This document shows positions 57,361 to 64,000 of a DNA stretch of 64,000 bases, piece after piece. Position 1 is the stretch's first letter, and each line of letters opens with the position of its first letter. The notes under the pieces were generated by a model. That model was not told where the DNA came from, ran no database searches, and saw only the letters and a program-made list of their open reading frames with translations. Source of the stretch: Sialis fuliginosa (lineage: Eukaryota > Arthropoda > Insecta > Megaloptera > Sialidae); contig OY540821.1 in assembly GCA_961205875.1 (NCBI GenBank), forward strand, positions 10,168,001-10,232,000. The letters run 5' to 3'. The position numbers were made by a program, and so were the translations under genes.

Positions 57361-60006
57361 ATCGAAAGAAAAGTGAAAATTATAAAAATGGTATGAGTTT
57401 AAAAAAAAGTTAAATTTTTTATGAAATTTTTACTATATATTTTTATTAATGAAAAAATTGTAGTTTTAAATAAATTTCAAGAAATATTAAGTGTGCAAAA
57501 CTTCAAAATGATCATTCAAATAGTTTTTTAGTTATATTCTATATACGAGGTTCCATTTTAAAAAAACAAAGCGTTTAAAGTTTCAAGACTCAAATAGTAG
57601 AGTTGATAACTCAGGCAATAACTTCGGAAGGACTACGAATTTTGCTCTAAAATTTTAGGACGATATTCTATACATGTTTGACTAACATTTTATGCAATAA
57701 AATTGAAATTTTTAAAAGTTATAAATGGATCACTCCCCTTATTAGACAAGTATTTTACCTGAAATTCACATATGTATATAAGTAGTTATGTACCATCCCC
57801 CCCCCTCTTTTTGAATTTCAGAAAAACAGTTTTAGTATTGAATTCTTATTTTCCAATTTTGCTTTTGTTCAGTAAATTTCTAGAATAATATTTTAAGAAT
57901 TAACGTATATGTTTATTTTTTCTATTTTTGATCTGAATGTACCAACTGCATGCTATTAGATAGTATAAAGGTATAGTACCTACATTTTTATTCTATGACT
58001 GACATTCTTTACGATGTCACGAAGAAAAATAACCTAGAGGCCGTCACGCATCATTCAGATAATAAAAATGGTTTTTAGCGTGCAGGTTTTATGTAGCATC
58101 TATTATGAAGGGCGAAATGCTTTCCAAAAATTGAAACAAAAAATCAATAATTTAGCATATAAATTATTTATATCACAAAAATGATAGTGTTGTGTTCTGA
58201 CAGCCTCCTCCCCCCCCCCAAATACCAACCCTTCATCATCTTTATACGAAATACTTTCCAAAAATTGAAACAAAAAAGCAATATTTTACAGAATATAAAT
58301 TATATGTAATACAAAAATGAGTGTTGTACTCTGCAACCTCCACCTTCCCCCTTTTCTCCACTTAACACGTAAGGGTATCTTATATATTACATTTATCAAA
58401 TTTACTCGCAAAAATTTTTAAAAATCCCTACTGAATATTTTATATAATTATTTAAGAAAAATTTTCAGGATATATGTGTCAATATTGCAATGTTTCTAGA
58501 TTTATAATTTGAGGGGGGGTTATGTCAGTGAAATTAACAAAAAAAAGTTTCAAAGTTCGAAACAAAATAACTTTTTTCTATTTATTTAGCATTTTTTTAT
58601 ATTAAATTTGCTTTAGTTTTAAAAGTTTTTAAAGGGTCATATCCCCAATGACCTCCCTGGATCACGTTTGATTCACTAAGTAAAATCGATTAACAAGCTA
58701 TAACCTCCTTTTTATTTATTTTTAATACCGTTCAAAACATGCCCTATCTCTATCTATTTTTTTAAGTTGATTTTTTTAGTGAAAAAGAAATGTCAAGAGT
58801 TGATCTTATGCAAATTTGAACAGTAGTATTATTTATTTTAACGATTATTATACTTGAAATGAAATATAAATAAATAAAATAACAACCTATTAAAAAGGGA
58901 TTTTCCGAAAATTGGAAAATGAGTTTTTTTTTTCTTCATGTCATGTAATATATAATTTTAATTTATCAGTGACATACAACGTGGATAAGTAGAGATTATT
59001 TTTTTTATGTAACGTAAAATAAGTATAAGACATTTTTAACATTAAAGACTCAACTAACTAGCTTCCAAATAAACATCTAGTCAAATCCTAGTTGCCAAAT
59101 CTTCTAAGCAAGTTTACCGAAGAAACGTCATAAATAAACCAACGATAATAAATAAAATTCATTAGAATAATAATCAAAACGTAAAGTAAAATGAGTTTTC
59201 TTAAATCGGAAATGCCAGTGACGGAATATATACATTTAATTCAAGTTTTATGATTAATTTATTCATATAATATTTAATTTTATACTAACTATTTTTTAAC
59301 TAACAAAAGACTTTGAGTAGATAGTTAAAATTTTGCAAAGGGGGGTATATTTTCGTAAAAGAATTTTTACTTTAAAAGTTGTTATGACATTTCTTATAAA
59401 TAAACGCTCTATCAAAATGATTCTAAGGTCATATAGGCAAATAAGGCCCACCTTAATTAAAAATGCTATATTTCGGGTAATAAGTGACTCATATTCGTGG
59501 AAATAAATATTTTTACAAAAAATGGAGCCAGTAGGTGGCGTTAGAGTTGAGATATTTACGAATGTGTATTTATGGTCTGATTTGGCTCATATTCATCATA
59601 TGTGTCTACAAAATATTTTTATATACAAATACTTCCAATATTTTAACATTTGGTTAGGATAGGTTATGTTAGGGGGTTGTTTTCCCACTAAACCCCCCAT
59701 CCCTGTGGTATTTTTCCCGCCGGATCTAATGAAACTAATTACAACTCTCTATACGTGACAGGGGGTGAAATATTAACTTCCGTGCGCTAGTTTTACATAA
59801 TTTTTATTCACCTGTTCTCTAAAAGTATTTGAATAAAACATAATTTACACTCAGAAATCAGAATCTATGTTCAAATCAACATATATTAGTTATATCAACA
59901 AAAATTCTAAGAACCCATACCTAAAAATTGGAACAACCTAATTAAAACAAATTATATTTTATAACATCAACGTGCGAACAGCTCATTTTTAATCCAGTTA
60001 AAAATC

Positions 60007-60039
<33 letters not shown>

Positions 60040-60422
60040 CATACATTCCGACATGAAGGTTAAAAAACGTTGTTTTCAAGAACAATAATGATGATACCAC
60101 ATAAATTAATCGTGTGAACTATTATATACCACCATACCGTTACACGAAACTGATAAAAATAGCGTATTTAACTGTAAAATTATACTTAAGACAATACATC
60201 ATTGTTGCCATTTAAATTAAACTACTTTTTGTTAATTTAAAATGCCTGATACGAATCTATGTAGAACGAAGATTCTTAGTTTTCAAGCACAAGTACCCCT
60301 TCCCCCCCATAATCAAATATAATTTTTAACATTTTTACATTTTGTATTTATTTTTTGTAAACTACACAGGTAAAAATTGACTTAGGCCAAGAAATCTTTG
60401 ACATTTTCTTAATATAAGAATA
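57361..60422. other. AT-rich flank, no gene seen
   Basis: Two related blocks at 58090-58210 and 58240-58330 share CTTTCCAAAAATTGAAACAA and a C-rich run, about 155 bp apart, a decayed duplication. Poly-C tracts lie at 57796 and 58208. Segment 59640-59780 holds GGTTAGGATAGGTTATGTTA, too short to be a telomeric array. Microsatellite at 60007-60045. No convincing reading frames. Confidence 0.45.
60007..60045. repeat. (ACAT)n microsatellite
   Basis: About nine tetranucleotide units of CATA/ACAT, with one CATATATACATA interruption near the end. Confidence 0.9.
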
Positions 60423-60424
60423 TA

Positions 60425-60602
60425 CAGTAATCTCTCAATTTACGCAGATTCACTTTTATGCGGTTGAAAAGGTTTGGAAAAGGTGTGAAGAGACTTAAAA
60501 AACACAACGTAATAGAGCAATAAAAAATTAATCCATTTACGCTTTTTTTTTTACGCGCTGTTTTCATGGAACCAATCAACCGCATAAATGGAAGGATCAC
60601 TG
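60425..60602. mobile_element. Complete pogo/Tigger-like MITE, 178 bp
   Basis: Left end CAGTAATCTCTCAATTTACG; right end the complement of CAGTGATCCTTCCATTTATG. TA at both sides (60423-60424 and 60603-60604). Contains the family words GGTTGA and TCATGGAACCAATCAACCGC also seen at 41823 and 54671. Non-coding. Confidence 0.8.
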
Positions 60603-60959
60603 TACTCTTAATATAGCTCTATTACCGTTTCTCTTTAAAGTAATACTGTCGGACGAAAATAATAATGAAGTTGGATTAACTCAATCGTTCCCGGGTTTTT
60701 TTTTTGTTGCCGATATTGCTGATTTTTTTGTCATCAATTCATATCTATCTAAGTATACTAAAACTCCAAAACGTTGGTAATTGCATTGTTGATGTATTTA
60801 GTCCAATACTCGAAAATAAGTATGATTTCAAACCTTATCGAATTAAAATAATTTTACATCAAACGCAAAATCTTAACAAAAGCGCTCTGTTACATATGTA
60901 TATTATTATGTAACGCTTGGCACGATTGGGTTAAAAATATTATTTTTGTTATATATATA

Positions 60960-61197
60960 CAGAGTGTATCAAAAAAATGTACTGACACTTTAACTGTCGC
61001 TAACATGTTGCTTTTTTTATATTGCAGGTGTAATTAATTAATCAAAGCATGGCAAGAAATCAACTTAGTTTGGAACATTAGTTGAACATTTACAAATATT
61101 GTCTTCTGTATTCGAAGCTATTTCATTTCAATTTATGCTAATAAATAATATTTTTCTCGTCATTCGAAGTGTGAGTACATTTTTTTGAGACAACCTG
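60960..61197. mobile_element. TA-type MITE (CAGRGTGTCTCAAAAAAATG family)
   Basis: Left end CAGAGTGTATCAAAAAAATG; right end the complement of CAGGTTGTCTCAAAAAAATG. TA at both outer edges. 238 bp, non-coding. This terminus type (CAGGGTGTCTCAAAAAAATGTACTC-like) is common in insect DNA. Confidence 0.75.
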
Positions 61198-61554
61198 TAC
61201 ATAAAACAAGGATTTCTTAACCCAAGTATACGTTTCTACCAGTGTATACATGTTTAATCGAATAACAGGTCCTAAATAATCATAATTCTTATACAAATGA
61301 ATAATAAATTAATAGAATTAATAGAGAAAATTAGGATTTTGCAAGCTTGCTATAAGCTGGTATGAATTAACTTGGTCAAAGTTTTGGTAGGTATGTCTAA
61401 TTTTAATAGGGCTTCTCGTCTCGTTTACAACGAGAAAGAACTGAGACTAATTTAATTTCAGATATTTCAACATGATTTTACTTTCGTTGATAATTTTGTA
61501 TATAATTCTTTTCAAATATTTAAATTTAAAATTTTGTATTTTTTAATCTAATCA

Positions 61555-61717
61555 ATTTTCAGGATACAAAATAGCCCATGTCTTTCCTCAGTATGCAAGC
61601 TATCTTTCTGTTAAATTTCATTAAGATCGGTTCAGCGGTTTAACCGTGAAAAGGTAACAAACAAACAAATAAACAGACAGACAGTAACTTTCGTATTTAC
61701 AATATTAGTGTGGATAT
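61555..61717 (-). repeat. Reverse copy of the 6228-type interspersed repeat
   Basis: Inverted counterparts of the 6228 repeat are clear: TATGCAAGCTATCTTTCTGT, CATTAAGATCGGTTCAGCGG, and TACAATATTAGTGTGGAT at the outer edge. Confidence 0.65.
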
Positions 61718-63694
61718 TGTCAAAAATAATATCATTTATAAATCCGAGACAGGGTTTACCTAAATCTATTCTCGTCTCGCTTCGTGTAAAGCCCCAAAAT
61801 TTGAGCCCTCATAAAAAATGTATGACAAACAAATCTCCCGATATTATTTAATTACATAATTTAAAAAGTCGCCATTAAATACATACATACATACTACATA
61901 CTACAATACATTATGTCAATAAGCAAAATATTTATTATTATTTTTTTAAATGCCACCATATCATAACAAAACAAACTAAATATGTATTTTTAATCGTTGC
62001 TAAATAAATCTCTATTTCGTGTTAGGCCTATAAAATCAATATTTTTATTTGTGGAATATAAATTCATATATATTAAAAATAAACATATTTAAAAAGCATG
62101 AGTGAAACAAATCTTAAATCTAATCAAATATAGATATTTTTTGATAAGGATTAAATTAATATATATCTCTTTTGTATATAGGTTGATCTACAATGAAAGT
62201 AAAAAAGTTAACAGCGGATCGAGGCTGTAATTTTAAACAAAAAACTGTTTAAACGTGAGTCCAGAAATTCTTCCTGAGGGAACTACAGCCCCTTAAAAAA
62301 TATTAGTTTTTAATTAATATCTGAAGAACCCATTGTGATTTTATAAACGGTTTAATATTAATATATCTTATCGATTTTCTGTATCAACCCAAGAGGTGAT
62401 AAGGGAGCCCTTTGGTATTTTTTTTGTTCTTTATTTACCCATAACACACCTGGACTAAACAATTACTGAAAATCGATAACTTTTTCTCAATAAGTTCTCC
62501 AGATATTAAATAAAAATATATTTGGGGAGCTCCAGCTCCCTCACGAAGAATTTTCTGACACATGTTTATATAAAGTTTTTTATTTAAAATAACATCCTTA
62601 ACTCACTGTAAGTGTTTTACTTTCGTTGTAAATTCATCCAGTATATTAAAATCGAAATTACTTTTATCAATTATTACAGTCAATAAAAATTATGTAAATT
62701 CCATACATTTATCAAGCTTCTACTATTTTAATGATAATTATATTATTTATATATCATATAATCCTCTATAATTTATATTACAAATACTTTACAAGTGTAA
62801 ATAGTTAGAAAAATAGATAAAAGTACATATGTATTTAAATGGAATGAATAGGTAAGTGGGTATTTTTATTATGAGTATTTATTTGATAAGAAATTATCAG
62901 TGGACATTATTATTAAATGCTGCAGTTAATTAAACAAATTAGTATAAGTACTTTTACTCATTACAAAATGAAATTGATTGGTAATAAACATTTTATTTGT
63001 TCTTACCTAACCAATCTTATAATTTGATCTTGAAAAGTTTCATGGCTTCTAGGTATAAGTCACATTCTCAACATTTAATACATTAAATACATGTATAAAC
63101 ACAACGAAACTATGTAATATATTTTATCATAAAATAATGTGGACACTTTTGGTTATGATAAAGTAAAATTTCTATTTATTCCATGATATTAATAAAACTT
63201 TCATTTACGATGAATTAATAATTTGTTTATTGACACAACATAAACATAATGCAATGCCTATTTTTTTAAACATCAAAAGACCTAGTATTAATAATTCTTC
63301 TTTGAACATTTCTAATTTATTTTCTTGGTATTGCATTAATTAAATACATATGAAAATAAAAGTTGTGAAATATATATTATGCAGATATGCGTTTATAAAC
63401 TATGCTGTTTTTGTAATCATTTGTTTATATTTTAAAAACATTAATGTAGGTACGTAGGTATGTACTTATAAAATACCTTTCTTTTATATTATGAGCTATT
63501 TAATACCAAAAATGCATATAATTATATTTTTCTACAAATTATAGTAATACATATATTATGGTAATATTATCTGTAACCTTTTACCTAAAATTTAATAAAA
63601 GATGATATCAGATGGTAGTGATAGGAAGGTAAAACCCAACACGTCATATTTTAAAATAAATATTAAAATTATATAGGTGTATTTACAAACCTAC
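61718..63694. other. AT-rich DNA, no gene seen
   Basis: No coding frames, element ends or RNA genes recognisable. Short TACA/CATA runs near 61870-61910. Segments 62200-62290 and 62490-62590 carry a loosely inverted pair (CCTGAGGGAACTACAGCCCC and GGGGAGCTCCAGCTCCCTCA) and may be a decayed fold-back. Confidence 0.4.
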
Positions 63695-63860
63695 CTTAAA
63701 TCTCCATAAGTTAACCACCTAAATTTCCTGTCTGCTGCCCAAATAAATAACTGCACGTCCTTTTCCTTAAGTATTTAAATAATAGTCCACTGTTCAACTT
63801 TAATGTCACCTGCCCAATTATTATTAAAATGCTGTTCTTCGCTACTTATCACGTTATTAA
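63695..63860 (-). other. Candidate 5' UTR exon of the RhoGEF gene
   Basis: Exon 1 at 54821-54902 has an acceptor, so a non-coding exon must lie upstream. On this strand GGAGATTTAAG|GTAGGTTTG (exon end 63695) is a usable donor. It follows a 150-bp patch that is less AT-rich than its surroundings (AAGGACGTGCAGTTATTT, then GGGCAGCAGACAGG). No start site motif is visible, and the true exon may lie beyond 64000. Confidence 0.2.
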
Positions 63861-64000
63861 CATAAATAATAAACTATTTACAATTGGAATACTTGAAAAT
63901 TAACTTGCGATATAAATAAAACGTATTCGTTTAGTGTTTATTTAAGAAAACATTGTTCTACACATTTTGACACTTGTTACTTCTTAGCTGCCATTTTATT

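Noticed and set aside
59650..59680. Insect telomeric (TTAGG)n array
   Set aside because: Only three imperfect units in GGTTAGGATAGGTTATGTTAGG; not an array.

Overview
The window is AT-rich eukaryotic DNA with spliceosomal introns, GT-AG junctions, long intergenic stretches and a dense load of small DNA transposons. The proteins and the repeat types point to an insect. I cannot fix the order from the sequence: interspersed repeats of the CCATACTAATATTATAAATG kind are common in Lepidoptera, Hemiptera and other arthropods.

Two protein-coding genes are well supported. (1) On the + strand at 16374-18345, a four-exon gene of 418 residues encodes the TsaA/TrmO-fold tRNA methyltransferase TRMO. (2) On the - strand at 27484-54866, a 23-coding-exon gene of 1481 residues encodes an Lbc-family Rho guanine nucleotide exchange factor (AKAP13 / ARHGEF2 / ARHGEF18 / ARHGEF28 group; the fly relative is cysts). 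It has a C1 zinc finger, a DH-PH catalytic pair and a C-terminal coiled coil. I joined every exon by hand. Phases agree at every junction and the total of 4446 nt is an exact multiple of three. A third gene is only suggested, by one possible first coding exon on the - strand at 15335-15386, head-to-head with TRMO. The RhoGEF gene also shows a candidate internal promoter/first exon near 39.0 kb, a GC-rich island in intron 1 near 51.1 kb, a possible 18-nt microexon at 31909-31926 and a possible 5' UTR exon near 63.7 kb.

Layout: 1-15.3 kb is gene-poor. It holds a Tc1-type deletion derivative, a 137-bp tandem array, hAT-type MITEs, a solo LTR and a nested MITE. 15.3-18.4 kb is the TRMO locus. 18.4-27.4 kb is intergenic, with a fold-back element, a seven-copy 141-bp satellite and three hAT-type elements. 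27.5-54.9 kb is the RhoGEF gene, its introns packed with MITEs. 54.9-64 kb is its upstream flank or 5' UTR intron, again mostly repeats.

The most striking non-genic signal is a hAT-type element family (CAGAGCTGTCA ends, 8-bp target duplications). Its interior is a 35-bp minisatellite built on GTACTTGAAGTAC, and five copies lie in this window. The second is the 141-bp satellite: each unit carries a long hairpin directly abutting a TGACGTCA palindrome.
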